Shown: positions 30,411-37,565 of the stretch, piece after piece
Layout: the number at the start of each line of letters is the position of its first letter
Numbering within the stretch: position 1 is the stretch's first letter
DNA from: a virus
Strand: one strand, 5' to 3'
Virus record (IMG/VR): IMGVR_UViG_3300039098_000081
Coordinates: 1 to 41,312 of that record
DNA length: 41,312 bases
The notes under the pieces: model-generated
The model's database searches: none
Told to the model about the DNA's origin: nothing
What the model saw: only the letters and a program-made list of their open reading frames with translations
Position numbers and translations under genes: made by a program

Positions 30411-31100
30411 ATGAAACTCAAGATGCTCGACCTTTTCAGCGGCATCGGCGGATTCTCCCTCGCTGCTCACTGGACGGGCCAAATCGAAACCGTGGCGTTT
30501 TGCGAGATTGAGCCGTTCTGCCAGAAGGTGCTGCAAAAGCACTGGCCGGACGTGCCGATCTTTGAGGACGTGAGAACTTTGAAGGGAAAAGACGTTGGGC
30601 CAGTTGACATTGTTTGCGGCGGATACCCATGCCAGCCTTTTTCCCTCGCCGGGGAGCGCAGAGGCGAAGAAGATGACCGCCACCTCTGGCCGGAGGTGCA
30701 TCGCCTATTGCAGGAACTCCGGCCCGCTTGGTTCCTTGGTGAAAATGTTGCTGGGCACATCAGCATGGGCCTCGACCAAGTGCTTTCTGACTTGGAAGAC
30801 ATCGGCTACACCGGGCAGGCGCTTGTTATTCCGGCTTGTGCCAAAGACGCCCCGCACAGAAGGGACCGGGTTTGGGTTGTTGCCTACCGTGACGGCTTGC
30901 GAGTGGAAGGGCCGGGGGCCGAACTCAAAACAGCAGGGGCTGACAAACATCCTGGGGGTTACTGGGGCGCAACTCAACCCAGAGCTTTGCGAGTGGATAA
31001 TGGGATACCCGACCGGATACACCGAATTAAAGCCCTCGGCAACTCCATCGTCCCGCAAGTAGCTTACGAGATATTCTTCGCCATGATAGCGGCACACTAA
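30411..31100 (+). CDS. dcm: C5-cytosine DNA methyltransferase
   Basis: A 229-residue protein, short for the family. Motif I is LDLFSGIGGFSLA, the catalytic motif IV GGYPCQPFSLAG, motif VI GENV, motif VIII HRRDRVWVVA, and motifs IX-X GIPDRIHRIKALGNSIVPQVAYEIF. It would methylate cytosines in phage DNA, probably against host restriction. The target recognition region is very short. Over its last third, bases 30868-31062, the +1 frame also reads as a methyltransferase C-terminus (LNPELCEWIMGYPTGYTELK, then SATPSSRK), an unusual dual-frame situation. Confidence 0.9.
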   Translation: MKLKMLDLFSGIGGFSLAAHWTGQIETVAFCEIEPFCQKVLQKHWPDVPIFEDVRTLKGKDVGPVDIVCGGYPCQPFSLAGERRGEEDDRHLWPEVHRLLQELRPAWFLGENVAGHISMGLDQVLSDLEDIGYTGQALVIPACAKDAPHRRDRVWVVAYRDGLRVEGPGAELKTAGADKHPGGYWGATQPRALRVDNGIPDRIHRIKALGNSIVPQVAYEIFFAMIAAH

Positions 31101-31105
31101 TCACC

Positions 31106-31161
31106 CCGCGCCCCCGGTTCAACAACCCGTTGATTTCAGCACAGCCGGGCGCGGATCTTTT
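31106..31161 (+). terminator. Stem-loop after the methyltransferase gene
   Basis: CCGCGCCC (31106-31113) pairs with GGGCGCGG (31147-31154). The 33-nt loop contains a second small hairpin (TCAAC/GTTGA), and ATCTTTT follows. It occupies the gap between the methyltransferase and the next gene. The T-tract is short and interrupted; a partial terminator or leader structure is equally possible. Confidence 0.45.
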
Positions 31162-31172
31162 CAGGAGGGACC

Positions 31173-31463
31173 ATGAACGCAGCACGGATTGACACCTCCC
31201 CGCGATTGCAGCGGGTCAAGAACTACCTCAGCGATGGGCTGAAACACAGCACGATGGACATTATCCAAGCCACCGGCCAATGCGCTATCAATTCCATTGC
31301 CGCAGAGCTACGAGATAATGGTTTTACGGTCAACTGTGAGCGCAAAGGGCATATCTACTATTACCAGATGCCGGAAGTTTTGAACTACCTGCCGCCGAAC
31401 CCCAAGCGCCATTGGCGGGAGCGGGACACCTACCTTGCCCCTCGGCAGAAGTGGGAGGGATGA
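31173..31463 (+). CDS. Winged-helix-like early protein
   Basis: A 96-residue protein after AGGAGGG. QRVKNYLSDGLKHSTMDIIQ, TGQCAINSIAAELRDNGF and HIYYYQM look like a winged helix-turn-helix (helix, turn, recognition helix and wing). A DNA-binding role within the early operon is likely but the target is unknown. Overlaps the next ATG. Confidence 0.7.
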   Translation: MNAARIDTSPRLQRVKNYLSDGLKHSTMDIIQATGQCAINSIAAELRDNGFTVNCERKGHIYYYQMPEVLNYLPPNPKRHWRERDTYLAPRQKWEG

Positions 31464-31600
31464 TGGAAAGAAAGCCTGCCGAGGCCGTTATAGGTGGAGT
31501 TCTGCGAGGAGGTCACGTCATTGGCGGTAACTTTGTTTGCCACACTCCCGCACCGTTGAGCATTCCGATAGAGACAATCAAAGAGTGGAGGTACGTGTAA
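31460..31600 (+). CDS. 46-residue hypothetical protein
   Basis: ATG ATG overlaps the previous stop and is preceded by GGGAGGG. Gly/Val-rich centre (EAVIGGVLRGGHVIGGNFVC), no clear membrane helix. Its end carries the next gene's GGAGG. No family recognised. Confidence 0.5.
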   Translation: MMERKPAEAVIGGVLRGGHVIGGNFVCHTPAPLSIPIETIKEWRYV

Positions 31601-31783
31601 ATGTGCCAACAAGACAAGATAGCCGCCCTGGAATCCGTCAACGAAGCCCTCAAAGACAGCCGCGCCATGCTGCAACAAATTGTAGCCGATCTCGCCAACG
31701 ACTCAGCGCGGCAGCAGCAAGCCATCGAAGACAAGGACGAGCAGATCAAGTTGTTGATGGGGTTTTTGTGGAGGGCCGCATGA
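31601..31783 (+). CDS. 60-residue coiled-coil protein
   Basis: ATG directly follows the previous stop; GGAGG lies eight bases upstream. The whole chain is Gln/Asp/Ala/Leu-rich with heptad spacing (LESVNEALKDSRAMLQQIVAD), ending FLWRAA. Possibly a small dimeric helix. No family recognised. Confidence 0.6.
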   Translation: MCQQDKIAALESVNEALKDSRAMLQQIVADLANDSARQQQAIEDKDEQIKLLMGFLWRAA

Positions 31784-31811
31784 CCCCCAGCGCCAGAGGA
31801 AGGAGACAGCA

Positions 31812-32210
31812 TTGTTGATCATCGTAAAAGGTGCGCCAATCGCCAAAAAGCGGCCACGCTTCGCCCGCATCGGCAAAGGGGTGCGGACCTACAACGCACA
31901 GGAAACAGAAGAAGGTCGCTGGTTGTGGGAGGCGGGGCAGCAGATCAAAGACACGCTAGGCGGGCCGCTGAAAGCATCGTTCCGTTTCTACATGCCTATC
32001 CCTAAGTCCACAACGAAAAAGGCACGACGGGCCATCCTTGACGGCGAGAACGCCCATATCAAAAAGCCGGACCTTGATAATTTAGTCAAGTTTGCCAAGG
32101 ACTGCTTGAACGGTGCGGCATGGGGGGATGATTCACAGGTTTGCGAAATGGTAGCGCGGAAGCAATACGACGAGCAACCGCGTACTGAAATCGTTATTGA
32201 ACTAGCTTAA
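31812..32210 (+). CDS. rusA: RusA-type Holliday junction resolvase
   Basis: A 132-residue protein from TTG with AAGGAG upstream. IIVKGAPIAKKRPRF at the N-terminus, and KKPDLDNLVKFAKDCLNGAAW then DDSQV in the core, are the RusA signatures; the Asp residues bind the catalytic metal. It cuts four-way junctions formed by phage recombination and replication, so that branches do not block packaging. Confidence 0.92.
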   Translation: MLIIVKGAPIAKKRPRFARIGKGVRTYNAQETEEGRWLWEAGQQIKDTLGGPLKASFRFYMPIPKSTTKKARRAILDGENAHIKKPDLDNLVKFAKDCLNGAAWGDDSQVCEMVARKQYDEQPRTEIVIELA

Positions 32211-32234
32211 CGCTACGATATGGAGGAGGAGAGT

Positions 32235-32585
32235 TTGAGTATTTGCAAAACGTGCAAGAAGGCAGATGTGAGCTGTCCAGTATACCCGCAAGACACAAAC
32301 AAGTGTGTTGAGTATAGACCCAAAGGAACCATCTACCAGCAAGCCCTTGCCAAGTACGGCGAAGAAGCACAAATGGAAATGTCGGTGGAGGAATGCGCCG
32401 AATGGACCGTAGCTGTCAAACACTACAAGCGTGGCAGGGTAGGCAAGGAGAAGCTGGCCGAAGAGTTGGCCGACAACTGGATTATGAACCAGCAGATGAT
32501 AGAGGCGGTTGGCCGCGAACTGTTCAACGCCGCTTTAAACGCCAAGCTCGACCGGCTGGCAGAGACGATAAGGGGGAAGGGATGA
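32235..32585 (+). CDS. MazG-like NTP pyrophosphohydrolase with Cys-rich N-terminus
   Basis: About 116 residues. TTG 32235 is preferred because AGGAGG lies five bases before it, whereas ATG 32220 has none. The N-terminus (CKTCKKADVSCPVYPQDTNKC) is a small Cys cluster. The C-terminal part, SVEECAEWTVAVKHYKRGR then LAEELADNWIMNQQM, matches the E-x-x-E and E-x-x-D metal motifs of the all-alpha MazG/dUTPase group, which hydrolyse NTPs or alarmones. The Cys/MazG fusion is unusual. Confidence 0.75.
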   Translation: MSICKTCKKADVSCPVYPQDTNKCVEYRPKGTIYQQALAKYGEEAQMEMSVEECAEWTVAVKHYKRGRVGKEKLAEELADNWIMNQQMIEAVGRELFNAALNAKLDRLAETIRGKG

Positions 32586-32782
32586 TTTTAACAGGCAAGG
32601 AGATAAGGGCCTTAGCAAGATTTGTCGGCCTTGAAATAGCACATGCGCCAGATGGTGAGCCAGAAGAAATACTTGAGGCTGAACTTGTTGTTTCTGAAAA
32701 GGTGGTAGATGGCAGGAAATATAAAATCGCCTATTTCTATGACTACCCCGAAGATGGGCGTATCGACCTCAACGATTTCTAG
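32582..32782 (+). CDS. 66-residue hypothetical protein
   Basis: ATG overlaps the previous stop, with GGGGGAAGGG upstream. Acidic, mixed alpha/beta (GKEIRALARFVGLEIAHA, then KYKIAYFYDYPEDGRIDL). Early operon, no family recognised. Confidence 0.6.
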   Translation: MILTGKEIRALARFVGLEIAHAPDGEPEEILEAELVVSEKVVDGRKYKIAYFYDYPEDGRIDLNDF

Positions 32783-32798
32783 AGATAAGGGGGAAGGG

Positions 32799-33107
32799 AT
32801 GAAACATACACCGGGACCGTGGGAGGTAGATAAAAGCGGATACAAGCCAGAGAACGCTGACATCTGTGTAATGTGCGGAAACAAATGCATCTGTACCACC
32901 AGCCATGAAGATGCCCGCCTCATCGCCGCTGCACCTGACATGCTCGCCATGCTGGAGGAGTCGGAGTGGAGCGGGGCGTACCACGAAAACCCAGATTACT
33001 GCCCGATTTGTGTTGCTGCCAAAGATGGATTTCATGGCCATGACGCAGACTGCAAACTCGGCAACCTACTGAAACGAATCAAAGGAGCAGAACAGTGCAG
33101 CCCATAA
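32799..33107 (+). CDS. HTPGPW-type conserved phage protein (Ead/Ea22-like)
   Basis: A 102-residue protein after GGGGGAAGGG. It begins KHTPGPWEV and contains EDARLIAAAPDMLAMLEE, the hallmark of a widespread family in phage early regions, often annotated Ead/Ea22-like. Cys pairs (CVMC, CIC, CPIC) are inserted in the middle and end. Function of the family is unknown. The last 13 bases overlap the next start. Confidence 0.75.
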   Translation: MKHTPGPWEVDKSGYKPENADICVMCGNKCICTTSHEDARLIAAAPDMLAMLEESEWSGAYHENPDYCPICVAAKDGFHGHDADCKLGNLLKRIKGAEQCSP

Positions 33108-33383
33108 TAACGGAGATCATCATGCCGCTGGAAAAGGAACGCACCATATTTCCCAGGTTCGGCGTCAAAGCCCGCATCGAGGACGAGGGCGGCGGACCCT
33201 ACCTGGTCCTGGAGGCGCACAACTGCGGCCAGGTCGAAAACGAAAACGCTATCTACCTCAACAACCATAAAGAAATCGACCAGTTAGCGGCAGAACTTCA
33301 CAAACTACTCAAGCAAGCGGAGGGCGCAGCCGGTCCGCGTTAAGAGCCTGGTTATGCACAACCACTGGAACGAATCAAAGGAG
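33073..33383 (+). repeat. Direct repeat of a ribosome-site segment flanking one gene
   Basis: AACGAATCAAAGGAG occurs at 33073-33087, before the gene at 33095, and again at 33369-33383, just before the HNH gene at 33389; 17 of 18 bases match if extended leftward. The second copy supplies the HNH ribosome site. The repeat may mark the insertion of the homing gene by local duplication. Confidence 0.7.
33095..33343 (+). CDS. 82-residue hypothetical protein
   Basis: GTG start with AAAGGAG eight bases upstream, overlapping the previous gene. Mixed alpha/beta with PRFGVKARIEDEGGGPYLVLEAHNC and a C-terminal helix (EIDQLAAELHKLLKQAE). Soluble. No family recognised. Confidence 0.6.
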   Translation: MQPIITEIIMPLEKERTIFPRFGVKARIEDEGGGPYLVLEAHNCGQVENENAIYLNNHKEIDQLAAELHKLLKQAEGAAGPR

Positions 33384-33388
33384 AATAG

Positions 33389-33871
33389 ATGGACGAGCAT
33401 CAAATCAAAGCTTTCTGGTCGAAGATTGATGTGAGAGACAGCAACAAGGAGTGCTGGCCTTGGCTTGGAGCGAAAACGCCAACCGGGTACGGAAATCTAG
33501 CAATTAACGGCAAGTACCTAAAAGCCCATAGGGTAGCGTGGGAGTTATGCAACTTTGAAATCCCGAAAGGGTATGTAGTGATGCACGTTTGCGACAACCC
33601 TTCTTGTTGCAACCCAAATCACCTTGTCCTCGGTACACACAAGGCCAACACCACAGATATGGTTCTTAAGAACCGGGGTGGTTTCCATAAAAACAGGGCA
33701 AAAGGTGAAAGGAACTACAACGCAAAACTCACAGCAGAAGCGGTAAAGGAAATAAGACGAGATTATGCTGCGGGAAAGGCGACGCAATACGATCTTGCTG
33801 ACAGGTTTGGCGTGACACAAACGGCCATAAGCTGCGTTTTAAAAAACAAAACATGGAGGCATGTAGCATGA
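33389..33871 (+). CDS. HNH homing endonuclease upstream of ssb
   Basis: A 160-residue protein. CWPWLGAKTPTGYGNL, KAHRVAWELCN, VVMHVCDNPSCCNPNHLVLGTH is the HNH_3 nuclease core. The C-terminus (LTAEAVKEIRRDYAAG, then QYDLADRFGVTQTAISCVL) is a DNA-binding helix-turn-helix. Free-standing HNH genes of this kind spread between phages. Its stop overlaps the ssb start (ATGA) and its last codons contain the ssb GGAGG, so ssb translation depends on it. Confidence 0.9.
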   Translation: MDEHQIKAFWSKIDVRDSNKECWPWLGAKTPTGYGNLAINGKYLKAHRVAWELCNFEIPKGYVVMHVCDNPSCCNPNHLVLGTHKANTTDMVLKNRGGFHKNRAKGERNYNAKLTAEAVKEIRRDYAAGKATQYDLADRFGVTQTAISCVLKNKTWRHVA

Positions 33872-34302
33872 GCGTAAACAAGTGGATCGGCATCGGCAAC
33901 CTGACCAAAGACCCTGAACTTAGGTACACCGCATCGGGAACAGCAGTCTGTAACTTCTCCATCGCCTGCAATGAACGGTTCAAGGACCGCGATGGCAACC
34001 AACAGGAAAAGGTTGAATATGTAAACATTTCTTGCTGGCGGCAGTTGGCCGAAATCTGCGGCAAGTATCTGGTCAAGGGCAAGCAGATTTATATCGAGGG
34101 CAAGTTGCAGACCCGCAAGTGGGAGGACCGCGACGGCAACACCCGCTACACCACCGAAATCGTCGCCAATGAAATGCAGATGCTCGGCTCCAAAGGGGAA
34201 GGGCAAGCACCGCAGCAGGATTGTCCCACACAGAGCCAGCAGGGGCCTTCTGGCAGCATAGACAACAACCAGTTCAACCCCGACGACGACATTCCGTTCT
34301 GA
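33868..34302 (+). CDS. ssb: Single-stranded DNA-binding protein
   Basis: A 144-residue OB-fold protein. VNKWIGIGNLTKDPELRY, then FSIACNERF, VEYVNISCWRQLAEICGKYLVKG and YIEGKLQTRKW, are typical SSB motifs. The flexible Gln/Pro/Ser linker ends in the acidic tip DDDIPF that recruits recombination and replication partners. ATG 33868 is chosen because GGAGG lies ten bases upstream. It serves the adjacent recombination and replication genes. Confidence 0.95.
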   Translation: MSVNKWIGIGNLTKDPELRYTASGTAVCNFSIACNERFKDRDGNQQEKVEYVNISCWRQLAEICGKYLVKGKQIYIEGKLQTRKWEDRDGNTRYTTEIVANEMQMLGSKGEGQAPQQDCPTQSQQGPSGSIDNNQFNPDDDIPF

Positions 34303-34340
34303 CTGAGGGTGTTTTAGAAAACATTTTTTGAGGAGGCGAC

Positions 34341-34691
34341 ATGGCGCACAACCAGCTTGACTATTTCCGCAGCCAGCAAAGGCTGCTGCTGAACGGACAA
34401 CGCAAGCCCACCGGACGGGGCGAAATGCTCGATCTGCTGCGCCACGAAGACTTCTCCCTGCCCGACAAGGAGGCCGAGCGGATCAAGGCCGAGTGGGTAG
34501 AGGAGGACAAGGTGATCGGCTACCAGTTGGCCAAGAAATACCGAGCCCACGACCAGCTACCGCCCTGCCACGACTGCCCGCCCCTGGTGCTGGCTTACTG
34601 TTACATAACGGGCAAGCACTGCCGGGATTTTAACAAGTGGGGGAATACGGGCAAGCGGCGGCTGACGGAAAGGCAGAGGGAGGCGGTGTAG
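34341..34691 (+). CDS. Hypothetical protein with Cys-pair C-terminus
   Basis: A 116-residue protein after GAGGAGG. The N-terminal part is basic and helical. The centre, IKAEWVEEDKVIGYQLAKKY, precedes a Cys/His motif: CHDCPPLVLAYC, then HC. It is placed between ssb and the replication initiator. No family is named with confidence; a zinc-binding replication accessory protein is possible. Confidence 0.6.
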   Translation: MAHNQLDYFRSQQRLLLNGQRKPTGRGEMLDLLRHEDFSLPDKEAERIKAEWVEEDKVIGYQLAKKYRAHDQLPPCHDCPPLVLAYCYITGKHCRDFNKWGNTGKRRLTERQREAV

Positions 34692-34777
34692 CGGCGGGCT
34701 ACGGGGCCGGACTTGGCGCACCCGCCAGACGCCACTAACAGACTAGCAGGACAGGGCAGGGATGCAAGGGAGGGGTA

Positions 34778-35581
34778 ATGGCAGGATGGACGAAAGCGTG
34801 GCGAAAGGAGGTCCGGTCAAGCATCTGGGATATGCCGCCGTTATACCACCGGGTCTTTTTGTGGCTGCGCTACAAAGTGGAGCACAAGACGACTCTATTT
34901 CCGACCCGGCGGCGGTATGGAATCTGGACGCGACCGGGGCAAATTCTGACCAGTGTGCGGAACATCGCGGAGGGTGTTTCGTGGACCGAAAACGGCACGG
35001 AAAAGGTGCCGAATCCGAGGACGATCAAGGCGGTTTTGGGGTGGCTGGAAACGGAAGGGGCGATATTTCTCCTGAGTAACAGTCACGGAACCTTCATTTC
35101 CTTAACGAATTGGGCCACTTATCAGGAGAAAGAGGAGGCCGAGGTAACACCTGATACACAAGCAAATACACAAGCAAATACACAAGCAAATACACAAGCA
35201 AATGCACACACCCTAAGAAGTAGAAGAAGTAAAAGAAGTAAAGACCTTAAAAACAAACCCCCTATATCCCCCAAGGGGGACTTGGCGAAAAAGAAAGCTG
35301 AGCTCCCCGAATGGATACCGAAGGATGCCTGGGAAGCCTACACGGAGATGCGGAAGACAATTAAAAAGCCGATGACGCCAAAAGCGGTTGACCTGGCAGT
35401 AGGCAAGCTGGACGCATTGCGGAAGAAGGGGCACGACCCATCCGAGGTTTTGAATCAGTCCGTTTTCAACTCATGGCAAGGGCTGTTTGAAATCAAACCC
35501 AGCGGAGGAGAGAGACATGCAAAGCCGCCCGTTAAAGAACAGCGAGATGAGTCACCGGAATACAGTGGCTTCTGGAAATAA
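34778..35581 (+). CDS. Replication initiator (O-like) with internal iterons
   Basis: A 267-residue protein after GGAGGGG. The N-terminal winged-helix region (RSSIWDMPPLYHRVFLWLRYK, then RTIKAVLGWLETEGAIFLL) resembles phage replication initiators. A repeated NTQA linker at about residues 127-142 is followed by a Lys/Arg-rich stretch. The C-terminal region (DAWEAYTEMRKTIKKPMTP, LDALRKKGHDPSEVLNQSV) resembles the DnaC/helicase-contact end of O-like proteins. The linker is encoded by four exact 12-bp repeats, likely the origin. The helicase-loader gene overlaps downstream. Confidence 0.75.
   Translation: MAGWTKAWRKEVRSSIWDMPPLYHRVFLWLRYKVEHKTTLFPTRRRYGIWTRPGQILTSVRNIAEGVSWTENGTEKVPNPRTIKAVLGWLETEGAIFLLSNSHGTFISLTNWATYQEKEEAEVTPDTQANTQANTQANTQANAHTLRSRRSKRSKDLKNKPPISPKGDLAKKKAELPEWIPKDAWEAYTEMRKTIKKPMTPKAVDLAVGKLDALRKKGHDPSEVLNQSVFNSWQGLFEIKPSGGERHAKPPVKEQRDESPEYSGFWK
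35156..35280. other. ori: Candidate replication origin inside the initiator gene
   Basis: Four perfect tandem copies of ACACAAGCAAAT (35156-35203) are followed by three AGAAGTA units spaced 9 bp in an A-rich one-strand-purine tract (35215-35245), then AT-rich sequence. The palindrome TCCCCC-AA-GGGGGA (35267-35280) ends the segment. Iterons followed by an easily melted purine tract within the initiator gene is the arrangement of the lambda origin within gene O. Confidence 0.65.
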
Positions 35582-36323
35582 CTGCGAACACTGCCAGCAA
35601 CCGCTTGTGCGGAAGACTATCGGCGATGGCTTTCTTTCCGTGCCGGTCTTCTGCCAGTGCGAAGGAGCCGTAAAGGAACGCGAGGACCGAGAGCGCCAGT
35701 GGCAGGAGGAAGAGGCGCAGCGCGAGGAAGCCAGACGAAAGGAGAGCGCACGGCGGCTGCTGGCAGAAAGCAACCTGGGGGAGCGGTTCAAGTCCCGCGT
35801 GTTCGGCACCTACAAAGTCACGGCCAAAAACCGCAGCGCCTATGAGGCTGCAAGAACCTTCGTGGCCGATTTCAGCGCAGAGGAAACCAAGGGGCGCGGC
35901 ATGATCTTAACCGGTCCGGTCGGTACGGGCAAAACCCACCTTGCCGCCGCCATCGTCAACGAGCTTGTCAAGACCGGGCGCTCCTGCGTGTACGGCAACG
36001 TCACCGCCCTGCTTGGCCGGCTGCGCGGATCGTACAATGCGGAAGGCGACAGCGAGTCAGAAATCATGCAGAAATTTTGCAACGCTGACCTGCTGGTGGT
36101 TGACGACATCGGCAAAGAAAAGACAACCGAGTGGGTGCAGGAGAAACTTTACGCGATCATCAACCACAGATATGAGCACTACAAAAAGATCGTCATCACC
36201 ACCAACGACCAGTTCAAGACCCTGGAAAGCAAGCTAGGAGAAGCCGCCGTGTCGCGCCTCGTCGAAATGTGCGACGGGTATCTGGTCGGGGGGGAAGACT
36301 ACCGCAAGCGGGGTCTTCAATGA
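35517..36323 (+). CDS. DnaC-like helicase loader ATPase
   Basis: A 268-residue protein from ATG 35517 with GGAGGAG upstream. The N-terminal CEHC and CQC pairs form a zinc finger, followed by a Glu/Arg coiled coil (about 50-80) and an AAA+ core: Walker A LTGPVGTGKTHLA, Walker B LLVVDDIGKE, sensor ITTND and an Arg-rich end (AVSRLVEMCDGYL). Loaders of the DnaC/IstB/DnaI type place the host replicative helicase at the origin. Fits with the initiator immediately upstream. Confidence 0.92.
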   Translation: MQSRPLKNSEMSHRNTVASGNNCEHCQQPLVRKTIGDGFLSVPVFCQCEGAVKEREDRERQWQEEEAQREEARRKESARRLLAESNLGERFKSRVFGTYKVTAKNRSAYEAARTFVADFSAEETKGRGMILTGPVGTGKTHLAAAIVNELVKTGRSCVYGNVTALLGRLRGSYNAEGDSESEIMQKFCNADLLVVDDIGKEKTTEWVQEKLYAIINHRYEHYKKIVITTNDQFKTLESKLGEAAVSRLVEMCDGYLVGGEDYRKRGLQ

Positions 36324-36376
36324 TACGGGCCAACGAACGGCAACGCGCCGAGGCGCACAGGAGGGAAGGACGATGA
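36320..36376 (+). CDS. Possible 18-residue leader peptide
   Basis: A short frame, ATG to TGA, overlaps the loader stop and the next start (ATGA at both ends). It is almost entirely Arg, Glu, Ala and Asn. Its 3' half contains the AGGAGGGAAGG site for the next gene, so it may simply couple translation. Very weak evidence as a gene. Confidence 0.25.
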   Translation: MIRANERQRAEAHRREGR

Positions 36377-36726
36377 AGCTGATAATTGCAGGTGGAAGAA
36401 ACTACCGACTTACCAGCAGCGATATAGCGATACTGGACACGCTGAAAATCACAGAAGTGGTTAGCGGCGGGGCAACTGGAGCAGATGCGAGCGGGGAAAG
36501 TTACGCAGGGTATCGAGGCTATCCGGTCAAGAGGTTCTCGGCAGATTGGCAGACGCACGGCAAGGCCGCTGGCCCGATACGAAACCGGCAAATGGCAGAA
36601 TATGCAGATGGGGTTGCGCTGTTTCCTGGAGGTCGAGGAACGGAGTCGATGCACAGGGAAGCAAAGCTGGCTGGAATAGACATTTACGATTTCAGGAAAG
36701 CCAAGGCCAAGGAGGGAAGAGGATGA
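36373..36726 (+). CDS. SLOG/YspA-like nucleotide-binding protein
   Basis: A 117-residue protein. LIIAGGRNY, then VVSGGATGADASGESYA, HGKAAGPIRNRQMAEYADG and FPGGRGTESMHREAK, are the motifs of the YspA/cpYpsA branch of the SLOG fold, which binds nucleotide derivatives. SLOG proteins occur in DNA processing, in signalling and in phage-host conflict. Coupled by ATGA-like overlaps with its neighbours. The ligand is unknown. Confidence 0.85.
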   Translation: MKLIIAGGRNYRLTSSDIAILDTLKITEVVSGGATGADASGESYAGYRGYPVKRFSADWQTHGKAAGPIRNRQMAEYADGVALFPGGRGTESMHREAKLAGIDIYDFRKAKAKEGRG

Positions 36727-37106
36727 AAGACAAGCCGAAAGTTGGGCAGATACTATATAGCCTCAACGTGGGCAACGCAACAAGGGGCTGCGAGCAGGTG
36801 CTGACGGAGAGTGTGGTTAAAAAGGTGGGCCGAAAGTATTTCACCTGTGGGGTAGAGAGGAAAACGTGGCGTGACACCGTGTATCACCTGAGTGACTGGC
36901 GGGAAAAAACAGAATACGGCGCCAGATCGGTGCTCTATGAATCCAAACAGGAGTGGGAAGACGAAAAAGGAGCCGGCCAGATTTGTGCGGAAATTGGCGC
37001 AGCATTTAAGTGGGGCCGGAACCACAAGGGGTTGGGTCTCGATGCTCTGAGAGGGCTTAAGAGGATACTGGACGCAAACGCCAAGGCCAAGGAGGTAAGA
37101 GGATGA
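36723..37106 (+). CDS. Conserved phage beta-barrel-like protein
   Basis: A 127-residue protein after AGGG/AAGAGG. KVGQILYSLNVGNATRGCEQ, then TESVVKKVGRKYFTC and DWREKTEYGA, forms a pattern seen in several phage hypothetical proteins: a small beta domain followed by a charged helix. Overlaps the next ATG. No role known. Confidence 0.65.
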   Translation: MKDKPKVGQILYSLNVGNATRGCEQVLTESVVKKVGRKYFTCGVERKTWRDTVYHLSDWREKTEYGARSVLYESKQEWEDEKGAGQICAEIGAAFKWGRNHKGLGLDALRGLKRILDANAKAKEVRG

Positions 37107-37282
37107 AGAAGAAAGAAATCCGCAGTTGGATGGAAAAGATCGAGGAGCGGAAAATGGCCGTTGAGGCAGAACGAAACAAAATCGATAGCCTCATAGCCGA
37201 ACTTGAAGGCTTGGCCGAGGTGTGCGACAAGGCCGCAGATAGCTTGCAGGACGCCAGAGACGCACTGAGCGCACTTGTTTAG
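37103..37282 (+). CDS. 59-residue coiled-coil protein
   Basis: ATG overlaps the previous stop, with GGAGG upstream. Entirely helical with heptad-like Leu/Ile/Ala spacing (MEKIEERKMAVEAERNKIDS). Probably a small coiled-coil oligomer. No family recognised. Confidence 0.6.
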   Translation: MKKKEIRSWMEKIEERKMAVEAERNKIDSLIAELEGLAEVCDKAADSLQDARDALSALV

Positions 37283-37295
37283 AGGAGGACAACCA

Positions 37296-37565
37296 ATGAC
37301 GGTAGACGAGATGAGAGTAGCAAAGGCGATGGATCTGGCTGAACGATGGGAGGCGGGCGAAGACTTCAAGCCCTATCGTCTTGGTCGTTGCTTATCAACC
37401 CTCGCCGCAGAGGTGCGGAGGCTGCGGTGCGTAGAGCGTGAAAGAGATGAGTTTTTTGAAATGACCACTATGCTTGATGCCCATCCTGATGATTATGAAG
37501 GCCCCTGTTTGTGTCGGACCTGCCTGAGTTACGCTGACTTTGAGGATCCGCCCAATGGCCGGTAA
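37296..37565 (+). CDS. 89-residue protein with Cys pair
   Basis: ATG 37296 follows GAGGAGG. Helical N-terminus (MRVAKAMDLAERWEAGEDFK), then charged and Arg-rich, ending with CLCRTC and an acidic tail. Early operon, function unknown. Overlaps the next start by 11 bases. Confidence 0.6.
   Translation: MTVDEMRVAKAMDLAERWEAGEDFKPYRLGRCLSTLAAEVRRLRCVERERDEFFEMTTMLDAHPDDYEGPCLCRTCLSYADFEDPPNGR

Noticed and set aside
34303-34335. Terminator after ssb (TGTTTT...AAAACA then T-run)
   Set aside because: The stem is six A-T pairs with a two-base loop, too unstable to be credible.
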